Positions 1 to 7,707 of a stretch of DNA of 11,110 nucleotides are shown piece after piece. The DNA is from Balneolaceae bacterium (lineage in GTDB: Bacteria > Bacteroidota > Rhodothermia > Balneolales > Balneolaceae). The DNA is taken from positions 1 through 11,110 of the forward strand of contig SKGY01000185.1 in NCBI GenBank assembly GCA_007117235.1, read 5' to 3'. Under the pieces are notes generated by a model. It made no database searches. It had not been told where the DNA came from and saw only the letters and a list, made by a program, of their open reading frames with translations. The position numbers were made by a program, and so were the translations under genes. The first letter of the stretch is position 1. Each line of letters begins with the position of its first letter.

Positions 1-1101
1 ATCTATTTGAATACCGGAAATTACGATCAGGCAATTGAAGAATTTCAAACAGTTATAAGCCGGTTTCCCGGTACTGAATGGGCAGCAAGAGCACAATACA
101 ATATTGGTGACTCATACTATAATGCCGGCAACTACGAGCAGGCAATAGAAGCCTATCGTAATGTTTTGAACAACTATCCAAGAAGTGAGTACATCATCGA
201 AGCTATTAATGGAATACAGTTTGCTCAACTTTCGGCGGGAGATGAAGATAGATCAACAGATATTTTAGAAGAGTTTTTGGAAGACAATCCCACATCAACA
301 ACTGCTGATAGGCTCCGGTTTCGTCAGGCAGAAAACATGATGCAATCAGGCGATTACAATGCTGCAATTCGCGAGTTCAGGCAATATCTGAGAATCACCA
401 ACAATCAAAACCTGATACCCGATGCATACTACAATATGGCTGATGCCCATGAGCGCTCAGGAAATATTGAGGAGGCAATTGACTCATACGAAACTCTTAT
501 TACTGATTATCCCAATTCAAATCGCGTAGCATCTTCACTGGCTGAACTAGGAAGGCTCTATTATCAGCAGAACAAGTATGAAGAGTCGCTGAGCAGATTT
601 GATCAGTTGGGTGAAACTGACGCGAGATTCCGGCAGGAATCACTGCTGGGAATGGGCAATGCAAATCTCGCGATGGGTGATATAAATTCTGCTCGTCAAA
701 ACTTTGAACAGGTTTTATCACTGAACTCAAATAGCAGTGCAGGCAGAATTGGAGTTGGGAAAGTACTCTTAGAAGATGGCAGAGTGGAAGAGGCTAGACG
801 GTTTTTTACTCTGGTTGCAGAAAACAGTACAACAGAAATTGGCGCAGAGGCGCAATTCTTAATTGGGCAGACCTACGTTCGAGATGGTAATCAAGAAGCT
901 GCATTAGATGCATTTGGCAGAGTTCGAACACTTTTTGAAGCATACGATACATGGGTTGCTGAGGCTCAGTATAGAACAGCTGAAATTTATATCAGAGAGG
1001 GGAGAAGAGGAGATGCTATTTCTCTGTTAAACTCAATCATGGAAACCTATCCCGGCACAGAAGGCGCAGAAAAAGCTCGTCGTTTAATCGAAAGAAATTA
1101 A
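1..1101 (+). CDS. Tetratricopeptide-repeat (TPR) protein, 5' end outside the window
   Basis: The reading frame is open from base 1, and the first codons (I-Y-L-N-T-G-N-Y) already lie inside a TPR helix pair, so the true start is upstream and 366 residues are visible. The whole visible part consists of about nine degenerate 34-36-residue TPR units of the form G(N/D)Y-x-x-A(I)-x-x-(F/Y), often ending in YP. Examples are GNYDQAIEEF, GNYEQAIEAY, GDYNAAIREF and GNIEEAIDSY. Such arrays are alpha-solenoids that bind partner proteins. The YxxxxxYP spacing resembles YbgF/CpoB and BamD-like periplasmic TPR proteins, and long proteins of this kind are common in Bacteroidota-like genomes. Without the N-terminus no signal peptide can be judged, and the exact role is unknown. 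It ends TAA one base before the aroA start, so the two are probably co-transcribed. Confidence 0.85.
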   Translation: MYLNTGNYDQAIEEFQTVISRFPGTEWAARAQYNIGDSYYNAGNYEQAIEAYRNVLNNYPRSEYIIEAINGIQFAQLSAGDEDRSTDILEEFLEDNPTSTTADRLRFRQAENMMQSGDYNAAIREFRQYLRITNNQNLIPDAYYNMADAHERSGNIEEAIDSYETLITDYPNSNRVASSLAELGRLYYQQNKYEESLSRFDQLGETDARFRQESLLGMGNANLAMGDINSARQNFEQVLSLNSNSSAGRIGVGKVLLEDGRVEEARRFFTLVAENSTTEIGAEAQFLIGQTYVRDGNQEAALDAFGRVRTLFEAYDTWVAEAQYRTAEIYIREGRRGDAISLLNSIMETYPGTEGAEKARRLIERN

Positions 1102-1102
1102 T

Positions 1103-2389
1103 ATGATTCAAGGTATAAAGCCGGTTCGTACACTAACCGGAAAGTTATTTACACCTCCCGACAAGTCAATATCACACCGTTCCGCACTGTTTGCGGCACT
1201 GTCATCTGGTAAGAGTACTATCAGTAACTACTCTTCAGCGGCTGATCCACAAAGTACACTTGGCTGTCTAAAGCAATTAGGGGTTAATGTTACACAACAA
1301 GAAGACACGGTAGTAATTGATGGTGTTGGTCGAGACGGCTTCCAAATCCCTCAAGCACCACTAGATTGCGGTAATTCCGGCACAACTATGAGACTTTTGG
1401 CTGGAATCCTCGCGGGTGCAGGAATTGAGTGTGAAATGATTGGAGATGAGTCGCTCTCTTCCAGAACCATGAAGCGAATTATTAATCCGTTACGGAAAAT
1501 GGGGTGCATAATTGATGGAAGAGATGGCGAATATGCCCCATTAAAAATTTCTGCACATAATGGAATCAGAGGAATGAGATATCCTCTTCCAATAGCGAGT
1601 GCCCAGTTAAAGTCATCTGTTTTATTAGCCGGATTATTTGGTGATGATATTACAGAAGTTGTTGAAACTGTGCCGAGCAGGGATCATACAGAGCGTCTTT
1701 TGGGTTTAAAGTCCGAGGCTTATGGCTCAGGTAAGATAGTTCAAAGCAGTAGATCTGATACTCTTCCTGAACAAAACTACAGGGTGCCGGGAGATTTCTC
1801 TGCGGCAGCTTTTTGGTTAGTTGCAGGTTCAATCAATCCGGACTCTGAAATCTTGCTCCAATCAACCGGGGTGAATCCAAGCAGGAGGGCAGCTCTCGAT
1901 ATATTGATTGAGATGGGGGCGGATATAACTGAGGATAATCCACGGTTTGAAGGCAAAGAGCCAGTTTCAGATATCACAGTTCGACACTCCGGCCTTAAGC
2001 CTATTAACTTAGATCCTAAGTTAGTACCCAACTGTATTGATGAAATTCCAGTATTAATGGTGGCCATGTGTTTTGCAGATGGTACATCAGTTATCTCCGG
2101 CGCAGAAGAGTTACGGCACAAAGAGACAGATAGACTAGAAGCGATGCATGAAATTCTAGCTGAAGCCGGTGCTGATATTGAGTTGAAAGAAGATGGGATT
2201 ATTATCCATGGAAGCCCATTTTTTGAGCCAAGGCCCGCTAAATACAAATCTTACCACGACCACAGAATGGCCATGGCTGCAGCCGTGCTTGCCACCCGTT
2301 CTTCGGGAATGTCAGAAGTTGCTGATGCCGAGTGTACAAATATCTCATATCCTCAATTCTGGACCCATCTGCAGGAATTGTCTGCCTGA
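1103..2389 (+). CDS. aroA: 3-phosphoshikimate 1-carboxyvinyltransferase (EPSP synthase)
   Basis: This enzyme transfers the enolpyruvyl group of PEP to shikimate-3-phosphate, the sixth step of the shikimate pathway to chorismate, in the cytosol. The 428 residues match the usual family length. All hallmarks are visible: PDKSISHR at 19-26 (substrate-binding Lys21, Ser22, Arg26), GNSGTTMR at 90-97 (PEP loop), RDHTERLL, IDEIP with catalytic Asp313, LRHKETDR with Lys340 and Arg344, and HDHRM at 385-389. The PEP-loop glycine (Gly93) is retained and no GNAATGCR-type loop is present, so by sequence it is not of the CP4-like glyphosate-tolerant type. That last point is inference from family knowledge. 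The ATG follows the TPR stop by one base, which suggests translational coupling. No other aromatic-pathway gene is in the window. Confidence 0.97.
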   Translation: MIQGIKPVRTLTGKLFTPPDKSISHRSALFAALSSGKSTISNYSSAADPQSTLGCLKQLGVNVTQQEDTVVIDGVGRDGFQIPQAPLDCGNSGTTMRLLAGILAGAGIECEMIGDESLSSRTMKRIINPLRKMGCIIDGRDGEYAPLKISAHNGIRGMRYPLPIASAQLKSSVLLAGLFGDDITEVVETVPSRDHTERLLGLKSEAYGSGKIVQSSRSDTLPEQNYRVPGDFSAAAFWLVAGSINPDSEILLQSTGVNPSRRAALDILIEMGADITEDNPRFEGKEPVSDITVRHSGLKPINLDPKLVPNCIDEIPVLMVAMCFADGTSVISGAEELRHKETDRLEAMHEILAEAGADIELKEDGIIIHGSPFFEPRPAKYKSYHDHRMAMAAAVLATRSSGMSEVADAECTNISYPQFWTHLQELSA

Positions 2390-2406
2390 CAGTTGACAAT
2401 CTGACA
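2387..2406 (+). promoter_or_regulatory. Triple TGACA element upstream of hsp20-dnaK
   Basis: TGACA occurs three times in direct orientation, at 2387-2391 (overlapping the aroA stop), 2394-2398 and 2402-2406, with steps of 7 and 8 bases. A reverse copy (TGTCA) lies at 2434-2438. The middle copy is part of TTGACA, a perfect sigma-70 -35 hexamer, but no good -10 lies at the right distance. A TTGACA followed by CTGACAA also lies upstream of clpB. The element may be an operator or activator site for the chaperone genes; this is inference. Confidence 0.3.
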
Positions 2407-2443
2407 ACCGGCTTTCCTTCATTTCTATTCTAATGTCAATACG

Positions 2444-2460
2444 TCAGTGATGCATACTGA
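2444..2460. promoter_or_regulatory. Near-perfect palindrome upstream of hsp20
   Basis: The arms TCAGT (2444-2448) and ACTGA (2456-2460) flank the self-complementary ATGCAT (2450-2455). Removing the single G at 2449 makes the whole 16-mer a perfect palindrome. It lies about 80 bases before the hsp20 start, just upstream of a weak promoter candidate, so it could be an operator. A chance occurrence is not excluded. Confidence 0.25.
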
Positions 2461-2469
2461 TCATGTGAA

Positions 2470-2499
2470 TTGGCATTGAGGTTGCTCATAGTGTATTAG
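2470..2499 (+). promoter_or_regulatory. Weak sigma-70-like promoter candidate for hsp20-dnaK
   Basis: TTGGCA (2470-2475), an 18-base spacer and TATTAG (2494-2499) precede the hsp20 ATG by about 40 bases. Each hexamer matches the consensus at four of six positions. No TAnnTTTG box and no CIRCE element was found in the gap after aroA. Confidence 0.3.
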
Positions 2500-2540
2500 T
2501 TACGAGGCAATTCGACTGCTTCACATACAAAAAAAATATT

Positions 2541-2972
2541 ATGAACAACTTTAACATCAATATAGAAGAGCAGCTTTCAAGACTGGGTAAAGACATTCAG
2601 CAGTTTGTTGAAAAGAATATTTCAGGTCAATACAATGGGCATGACTTTGAGCCTAACAGCGATGTACTTGAAGGTAAAGAGGAGTATAAAATTATCCTGG
2701 ATTTACCGGGGTTAAACAAAAAGCAGGTGAAAATTACTCTAAAGAACCGTGTACTTACAGTTAGTGGTGAAAGAGAGCTGTTTTTGGAAGACGACGAAAA
2801 ATTAATACGAAGTGAAAGAAAACAGGGCGCATTCTCAAGGGCTTTTGCACTGCCGGATTTTGCTGATGAAAAAACTGTGAAGGCAGAGTTTAAAGAAGGT
2901 GTGTTAAGTATTTCATTAAAAAAGACAGGGTTTGCTGACGATGCAGATGCTACGTCGATTCCCATCAAATAA
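2541..2972 (+). CDS. Small heat-shock protein, Hsp20/alpha-crystallin family
   Basis: This is an ATP-independent holdase that forms oligomers in the cytosol and keeps unfolding proteins soluble for DnaK and ClpB. The 143 residues are typical of the family. A variable helical N-terminus (about 1-36) is followed by an alpha-crystallin domain (about 37-128) that ends in the conserved strand GVLSISLKK (120-128). The C-terminal tail carries an I-x-I anchor (IPI, 140-142) that docks into neighbouring subunits. The DLPGLNKKQVKI segment is also typical. The ATG at 2541 is preceded by an eight-A run rather than a Shine-Dalgarno sequence. dnaK begins 40 bases downstream with no terminator between, so the two probably form one operon. 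This pairing fits the holdase-to-foldase hand-off and suggests heat-inducible expression, which is inference. Confidence 0.95.
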   Translation: MNNFNINIEEQLSRLGKDIQQFVEKNISGQYNGHDFEPNSDVLEGKEEYKIILDLPGLNKKQVKITLKNRVLTVSGERELFLEDDEKLIRSERKQGAFSRAFALPDFADEKTVKAEFKEGVLSISLKKTGFADDADATSIPIK

Positions 2973-3012
2973 ACATTTTTAATAATAAACATAGAATACA
3001 GGAAATAGAATT

Positions 3013-4941
3013 ATGGGTAAAATAATTGGTATAGATTTAGGTACAACAAACTCTTGCGTTTCAGTAATGGAAGGTAATGAGCCTGTTGTAATTCAGAATT
3101 CGGAAGGAGGGAGAACTACACCTTCAGTTGTTGCTTTCAGCAAAGACGGTGAGCGCTTAGTTGGTGCACCCGCTAAACGACAGGCGATAACTAACCCGGA
3201 TAAAACGATCTCTTCAATTAAGAGATTTATGGGCCGGATGTTTAATGAGATTAAAGAGGAGGCAAGTCAGGTTTCATACAAAGTTGTGAAGTCAGACGAT
3301 GACGGTACAGCCCGTGTACAAATTGATGACCGCAAATATGCACCTCAGGAAATTTCTGCGATGGTGCTTCAAAAAATGAAGCAAACTGCAGAAGAGTATC
3401 TGGGAGAAAAAGTAACCGAGGCTGTAATTACAGTGCCGGCATACTTTAATGATGCGCAGCGAAAGGCTACACAAGAAGCTGGTAAAATTGCCGGTCTTGA
3501 CGTAAAACGAATTATAAACGAGCCAACTGCAGCATCACTCGCGTACGGATTGGATAAAAAAGACACAGACCAAACAATCATCGTGTATGACCTTGGTGGT
3601 GGTACATTTGACGTTTCCGTACTCGATCTTGGAGATGGTGTATTTGAAGTAAAATCAACTAGCGGTGACACCCATCTCGGTGGAGATGATTTTGATCAGA
3701 AGTTAATCGACTTCCTGGCATCTGAGTTTAAAAGAGATGAAGGCATTGATCTGAAAAAAGATCCAATGGCGATGCAGCGGTTAAAAGACGCAGCTGAAAA
3801 AGCAAAAATTGAGCTTTCAAGTTCACAGAAAACAAATGTGAATCTGCCGTTTATTACAGCAACAGATTCAGGTCCAAAACATCTAAATATTGATGTAACC
3901 CGTGCTAAGTTTGAGCAGTTGGTTGATGATCTGGTAAAGAGAACCATCACACCGTGTGAAAAAGCACTGAAAGATGCCGGAATCGACAAAAGCGGAATTG
4001 ATCAGGTAATTCTGGTTGGTGGATCAACACGTATTCCGAAAATTCAGGAAGTAGTGAAAGAGTTCTTCGGTAAAGAGCCAAGCAAGGGCGTGAATCCGGA
4101 TGAAGTTGTTGCGGTAGGTGCAGCAATTCAGGGTGGTGTACTTTCAGGTGATGTTGATGATGTTGTATTGCTTGATGTAACTCCGCTAACACTGGGTATC
4201 GAAACATTAGGTGGTGTTATGACCAAGCTGATTGAATCTAACACAACAATCCCTACTCAGAAAGTTGAGACATTTTCAACTGCGGCTGACAGCCAGAGCA
4301 GTGTGGAGATCCACATTTTGCAGGGTGAACGAGCCCAGGCAAAAGACAACCGAACTCTTGGCAGATTCCATCTTGACGGAATTCCACCGGCACCCCGTGG
4401 CGTACCACAAATTGAAGTGAAGTTCGATATTGATGCAAACGGTGTTCTAAGCGTTAGCGCGAAAGATAAAGGAACCGGTAAAGAGCAGAGTATTCGAATT
4501 GAGTCATCTTCAGGCTTATCTGAGGAAGAGATTAAGAAAATGAAATCGTCTGCTGAAGAGCACGCCGAAGAGGATAAGAAAATCCGTGAGCGCGTTGAGA
4601 CTTTGAACAAGGCAGACTCATTGATCTTCTCAACTCGTAAGCAGCTTGATGAGCACAAGGATAAAATCTCTGAAGGCAATGTAACCAAGATTGAAGAAGC
4701 TTTAAGCAAACTCGAAGAGCTCCACAAAGCAGAAAACGTGGACGAGATCGAGCCTGCTATCGAAGAGCTGAATCAGGTTTGGGCAGCAGCCTCACAAGAG
4801 ATTTATCAGGCGGCTGAAGCTGAACAACAATCAGCTGCTTCTGAGGGTGATTCGGCAGAAACGGAAGGAGCTGCTGAAGGCGATGATGCCGTAGATGCAG
4901 ACTATGAAGTTGTTGACGAAGAAGACGACGACAAGAAGTAA
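3013..4941 (+). CDS. dnaK: Molecular chaperone DnaK (Hsp70)
   Basis: This is an ATP-driven foldase of the cytosol that binds exposed hydrophobic peptides, with a J-protein and GrpE as partners. The 642 residues are full length. Three Hsp70 signatures are visible: [14 protein letters not shown] near the N-terminus, [17 protein letters not shown], and [14 protein letters not shown]. The interdomain linker VVLLDV (384-389) is followed by [12 protein letters not shown] of the substrate-binding domain. The helical lid runs to about residue 600, and an acidic tail ends [11 protein letters not shown] instead of the plain EEVD-like end. The long nucleotide-domain insertion of Gram-negative-type DnaK (around 80-110) appears present. 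The ATG has AGGA about nine bases upstream. The gene follows hsp20 by 40 bases and is closed by a strong terminator. grpE and hrcA are not adjacent. Confidence 0.98.
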   Translation: MGKIIGIDLGTTNSCVSVMEGNEPVVIQNSEGGRTTPSVVAFSKDGERLVGAPAKRQAITNPDKTISSIKRFMGRMFNEIKEEASQVSYKVVKSDDDGTARVQIDDRKYAPQEISAMVLQKMKQTAEEYLGEKVTEAVITVPAYFNDAQRKATQEAGKIAGLDVKRIINEPTAASLAYGLDKKDTDQTIIVYDLGGGTFDVSVLDLGDGVFEVKSTSGDTHLGGDDFDQKLIDFLASEFKRDEGIDLKKDPMAMQRLKDAAEKAKIELSSSQKTNVNLPFITATDSGPKHLNIDVTRAKFEQLVDDLVKRTITPCEKALKDAGIDKSGIDQVILVGGSTRIPKIQEVVKEFFGKEPSKGVNPDEVVAVGAAIQGGVLSGDVDDVVLLDVTPLTLGIETLGGVMTKLIESNTTIPTQKVETFSTAADSQSSVEIHILQGERAQAKDNRTLGRFHLDGIPPAPRGVPQIEVKFDIDANGVLSVSAKDKGTGKEQSIRIESSSGLSEEEIKKMKSSAEEHAEEDKKIRERVETLNKADSLIFSTRKQLDEHKDKISEGNVTKIEEALSKLEELHKAENVDEIEPAIEELNQVWAAASQEIYQAAEAEQQSAASEGDSAETEGAAEGDDAVDADYEVVDEEDDDKK

Positions 4942-4966
4942 GTTGAACAGCATATTTATAGAAATC

Positions 4967-5005
4967 AAAGCCTTCCTGAGCAATTGGGAAGGCTTTTTCT
5001 TTTTT
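4967..5005 (+). terminator. Intrinsic terminator after dnaK
   Basis: The arms 4967-4976 (AAAGCCTTCC) and 4987-4996 (GGAAGGCTTT) pair perfectly over 10 bp around a 10-base loop. The distal arm runs into a T-rich tract ending at 5005. The stem starts 25 bases after the dnaK stop, so hsp20-dnaK transcription should mostly end here. The J-protein gene then needs its own promoter or read-through. Confidence 0.9.
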
Positions 5006-5136
5006 ATATCAAGAGAAATCGAGGCAGAACCGGGACGTGAAGTGTAATAGCAATTCGTCTGATGAAGCTGTCAATTTCACAAAATGTAAGGTGGTGGCAC
5101 CGGATTTGCTCTGTATTTAGATAAAATCTGAATATT

Positions 5137-6093
5137 ATGGACTATAAAGATTACTATAACATATTAGGGGTTTCGAGAGACGCTTCTCAGGATGAGATTA
5201 AGAAGAAGTACCGTAAAATGGCGGCTAAATTTCATCCCGATAAGAATCCAAATAACAAAAAAGCTGAGGCTAAATTTAAGGAGATAGGTGAGGCGTACGA
5301 AGTATTAAAGGATCCTGAGAAGAGAAAGTTATATGACCAGGTAGGTCACGATTGGAAAAACTATCAGCAGGCAGGAGCTAATCCTAATGATTTTAACTGG
5401 TCACAATATGGGGATGGCCAGAGGGTGAATGTAAATTTTGAAGAGATGTTCGCCGGTGGTCAACAAAGTGGTGGCAGCCCATTCTCCAGCTTTTTTGAGA
5501 CAATCTTTGGTGGAGGTCAGGGAAATGGAGGTTCTTACGGCAGAGGAGGTCAGCAGGGTTATACAAGATCTCGGGCACAGCAAAGAGGGAGAGATACAGA
5601 AGCTGAAATTCAAATAAGCTTAGATGATGTAGTTTCAGGCGTAGAAAAACAGCTTCAGATTAACGGGGAGAAAGTAAAAGTTAAAATTCCTGCAGGTATT
5701 GAGGACGGAAAACGACTTAAGCTTAGAGGCCACGGACAGGCATCTCCCTTAGGCGGACCAAAGGGCGATTTATATCTTAAAGTAAAGATAAACATTCCGG
5801 AAGGCTTTGAAAGAAAGGGAAGAGATATTGTTCAAACACTTCCTCTTGATCTTTATACAGCACTTCTTGGTGGAGAACTGAAAGTGCAAACACTGGAAGG
5901 AAAAGTTAAGCTGAATATTCCTCCTGAAACGCCAAATGGTAAAGTTTTCAGACTGGCCGGCAGAGGACTACCTGAATTTAAAAAGTCATCCGCACGGGGA
6001 AATTATTTCATCAAGGCTGAAATACAACTACCTGAAAATCTAACGGAAAAAGAGAAAGAGTTGTTCAAAGAGCTTGCAAAGCAGCGCAATTAA
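5137..6093 (+). CDS. cbpA: J-domain co-chaperone with DnaJ C-terminal domains (CbpA-like, no zinc finger)
   Basis: This protein stimulates DnaK ATP hydrolysis and delivers substrates to it in the cytosol. Of its 318 residues, an N-terminal J domain (about 4-70) has the essential HPD motif at 33-35 (FHPDKN) and the [11 protein letters not shown] end. A glycine-rich and phenylalanine-containing linker follows (about 100-150). Then come the two beta-sandwich substrate-binding domains, with [19 protein letters not shown] and the GDLYLKVKI and [13 protein letters not shown] segments. No CxxCxGxG repeat is present, so it is a class B/CbpA-type protein rather than classical DnaJ; E. coli CbpA is similar in length. 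Its position behind dnaK suggests it is a working partner of this DnaK. A terminator and about 195 bases separate the two genes, so it is probably transcribed separately. No convincing promoter was found in that gap. Confidence 0.93.
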   Translation: MDYKDYYNILGVSRDASQDEIKKKYRKMAAKFHPDKNPNNKKAEAKFKEIGEAYEVLKDPEKRKLYDQVGHDWKNYQQAGANPNDFNWSQYGDGQRVNVNFEEMFAGGQQSGGSPFSSFFETIFGGGQGNGGSYGRGGQQGYTRSRAQQRGRDTEAEIQISLDDVVSGVEKQLQINGEKVKVKIPAGIEDGKRLKLRGHGQASPLGGPKGDLYLKVKINIPEGFERKGRDIVQTLPLDLYTALLGGELKVQTLEGKVKLNIPPETPNGKVFRLAGRGLPEFKKSSARGNYFIKAEIQLPENLTEKEKELFKELAKQRN

Positions 6094-6173
6094 AATAAAC
6101 CTGAGTTAAATCTGTCCCTCTTACAGAAGCACAAATTTACTGGTCTAATGTAAGACCCTCACTTTCCAATTCT

Positions 6174-7511
6174 TTAGAATAGCCCCCTTCTCATGTAGTA
6201 ACGAACACCCGCATTTAATTGAAACCGGTTTCTCGATTCACTGAAATTATTTATCTCATTTTTGATGTAAGTGTATTGGATGGTGGTAAAAATCGAGAGA
6301 TTATTTTCTACATAATAATTAAATGAAGATCCGACCGACAGGTTCTGATTTTTTATATCATTCATAAACCGAATATAGCTTATGTAAGGCTGCGCAAGGA
6401 AACGGTCTGTGATTGTATGCAACCATTCAGCTCTTGTTTGTAAAGTGTAGTATGAGAAGTTACTGCCACTTGCTATATCTGTATTATAGGAGATCTGTGC
6501 AATAAGCCCGACTTGATTTTTCAAATCCAGATTTCTGTACCACACCCCCATAACATTGGGACTAAGCATTGTTGTTCGGTTCAATTGAGAAGATTCGCTG
6601 TCGGGGATGTTGTCAATAGTTTCTAAGTAATTAACACTGTGATTGAGGTCTAATTGAGCAACCACTTCCCCCCCTTCAAGCCGCTGCCCAATACTTTCTG
6701 AAAATACATCTGTAAGATAAAACAGGTCAAAAGGATTTAGAGCCATTAAATTGGGTGATATTTCAGAATCCATATCTCCCCAAAAATATTTGTCCGGACG
6801 ATCATATACCTGGTTGTACCCATTAACTTTTGTGAACTGTTCTGAAGCATTTCTAAGGTCGTTTAAAGTCATTTCCTGCTCTGAACCTAAAGAATTCAGT
6901 CGCTCATTCATGCGAAGTGCACGAATCATAGGGTTTATATTCCTGAGCCGCCCAATACCAATACCACCACCTATTGTGGTAGAGAAATTTCTTTGAAGTC
7001 GGTTTATATCCGTTGTTATACCATCGATGTCAGAGCTTCTGAACTCTTTTGAATGTAGCTGTCGGAAGTTACCCTGGAACGATCGGATAAGAAAAATATC
7101 CCGCTGATCAAGATAAAATCTATCGTTCAATGCCCCTCTCAAGCCAAGTTCAAACTGTCTGTTTAAATTTTCATTTTCAGCAAAACCGGGATTATTAAAT
7201 CTGTTATAGTTGATTGAAGGGGTTAAAAATCGGTTTGAAACTCTCTCTTCCGATTCATAGAACCGGTTGTAGGTAGGAGATAAAATGCCTGAAATATCAT
7301 TGAATTTACGTGAATCATCATCTCTATTGACGCCTTCCAGGTTACTTCGGAATGAAAAATCCCAAAATAGATTTGAGTATCCCCAGGCGGGTAGCCTGTA
7401 CTCAATCAACGGTTCAATATTTTCAGAATCTGAAAAACCGATCGACTCTTGACCATAAGCTGTGCTTAGGAAAAGCGATAAAAGCAGAAAAAGTAGTATA
7501 AGTATTCGCAT
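6174..7511 (-). CDS. Secreted protein with predicted outer-membrane beta-barrel, function unknown
   Basis: The 445-residue product is not assigned to a named family. It starts with a clear signal peptide (MRILILLFLLLSLFLSTAYG, cleavage likely between Gly20 and Gln21). Most of the rest is alternating polar/aromatic beta-strand sequence (for example LTPSINYNRF, QLDLNHSVNYL, SIFTTIQYTYI). It ends RFQLNAGVRYYMRRGLF, with a C-terminal Phe as in the beta-signal recognised by the BAM machinery. A helix-rich stretch at about 190-275, after the glycine-rich GGGIGIGRLRNINPM, breaks the barrel pattern and may be a plug, loop or periplasmic domain. Substrate and role are unknown, and it could be a porin-like or adhesin protein. 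A Bacteroidota-type promoter lies upstream, and its leader contains AGAGTTAG twice (7517-7524 and 7527-7534, plus-strand reading). It is convergent with the J-protein gene; no good terminator is seen in the 80-base gap. Confidence 0.75.
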   Translation of the reverse strand: MRILILLFLLLSLFLSTAYGQESIGFSDSENIEPLIEYRLPAWGYSNLFWDFSFRSNLEGVNRDDDSRKFNDISGILSPTYNRFYESEERVSNRFLTPSINYNRFNNPGFAENENLNRQFELGLRGALNDRFYLDQRDIFLIRSFQGNFRQLHSKEFRSSDIDGITTDINRLQRNFSTTIGGGIGIGRLRNINPMIRALRMNERLNSLGSEQEMTLNDLRNASEQFTKVNGYNQVYDRPDKYFWGDMDSEISPNLMALNPFDLFYLTDVFSESIGQRLEGGEVVAQLDLNHSVNYLETIDNIPDSESSQLNRTTMLSPNVMGVWYRNLDLKNQVGLIAQISYNTDIASGSNFSYYTLQTRAEWLHTITDRFLAQPYISYIRFMNDIKNQNLSVGSSFNYYVENNLSIFTTIQYTYIKNEINNFSESRNRFQLNAGVRYYMRRGLF

Positions 7512-7562
7512 ATCATAGAGTTAGTTAGAGTTAGACTACATCTTAACGAACAGCAAAGAATA

Positions 7563-7591
7563 CAAAAATAGCATATTGATGTGAAGTCAAA
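7563..7591 (-). promoter_or_regulatory. Bacteroidota-type promoter of the beta-barrel gene
   Basis: Read on the minus strand, TTTG (7588-7591) is followed by a 17-base spacer and TATTTTTG (7563-7570). This matches the Bacteroidota sigma consensus TTTG / TAnnTTTG, whose reported spacing is about 17-23 bases. Transcription would start near 7555, giving a leader of roughly 45 bases with no clear Shine-Dalgarno sequence. Confidence 0.6.
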
Positions 7592-7641
7592 TCAGAACAG
7601 AAAGATAGGAGTGCCACCCAAATAGATGGAGAGAATTCAAT

Positions 7642-7661
7642 ATTTTACTTTATCGTAAAAT
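7642..7661. promoter_or_regulatory. Inverted repeat between the divergent barrel and nuclease genes
   Basis: ATTTTAC (7642-7648) and GTAAAAT (7655-7661) are perfect 7-base arms around a 6-base centre (TTTATC). The site lies 46 bases before the nuclease start and about 70 bases from the divergent promoter. There is no T tract, so an operator is more likely than a terminator. No partner regulator gene is in the window. Confidence 0.35.
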
Positions 7662-7707
7662 TGAAGCGTGTATCTTATTCCGTGCACTTTTAATTAAAAA
7701 CGTTTTC

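Noticed and set aside
1777..2247. Long minus-strand open frame of 156 codons inside aroA
   Set aside because: It is antisense to a complete EPSP synthase and has low-complexity, Ser/Ile-rich sequence typical of a shadow frame.
2390..2540. Possible CIRCE (HrcA) operator before the chaperone genes
   Set aside because: No TTAGCACTC-N9-GAGTGCTAA or near match was found here or before clpB.
4257..4727. Long minus-strand open frame of 156 codons inside dnaK
   Set aside because: It is antisense to well-conserved dnaK coding sequence, Ser/Leu-rich, with no own ribosome site or domain.
6142..6157. Inverted repeat GGTCT/AGACC between the convergent J-protein and barrel genes, considered as a bidirectional terminator
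   Set aside because: The stem has only 5 bp with a 6-base loop and no T tract on either strand.
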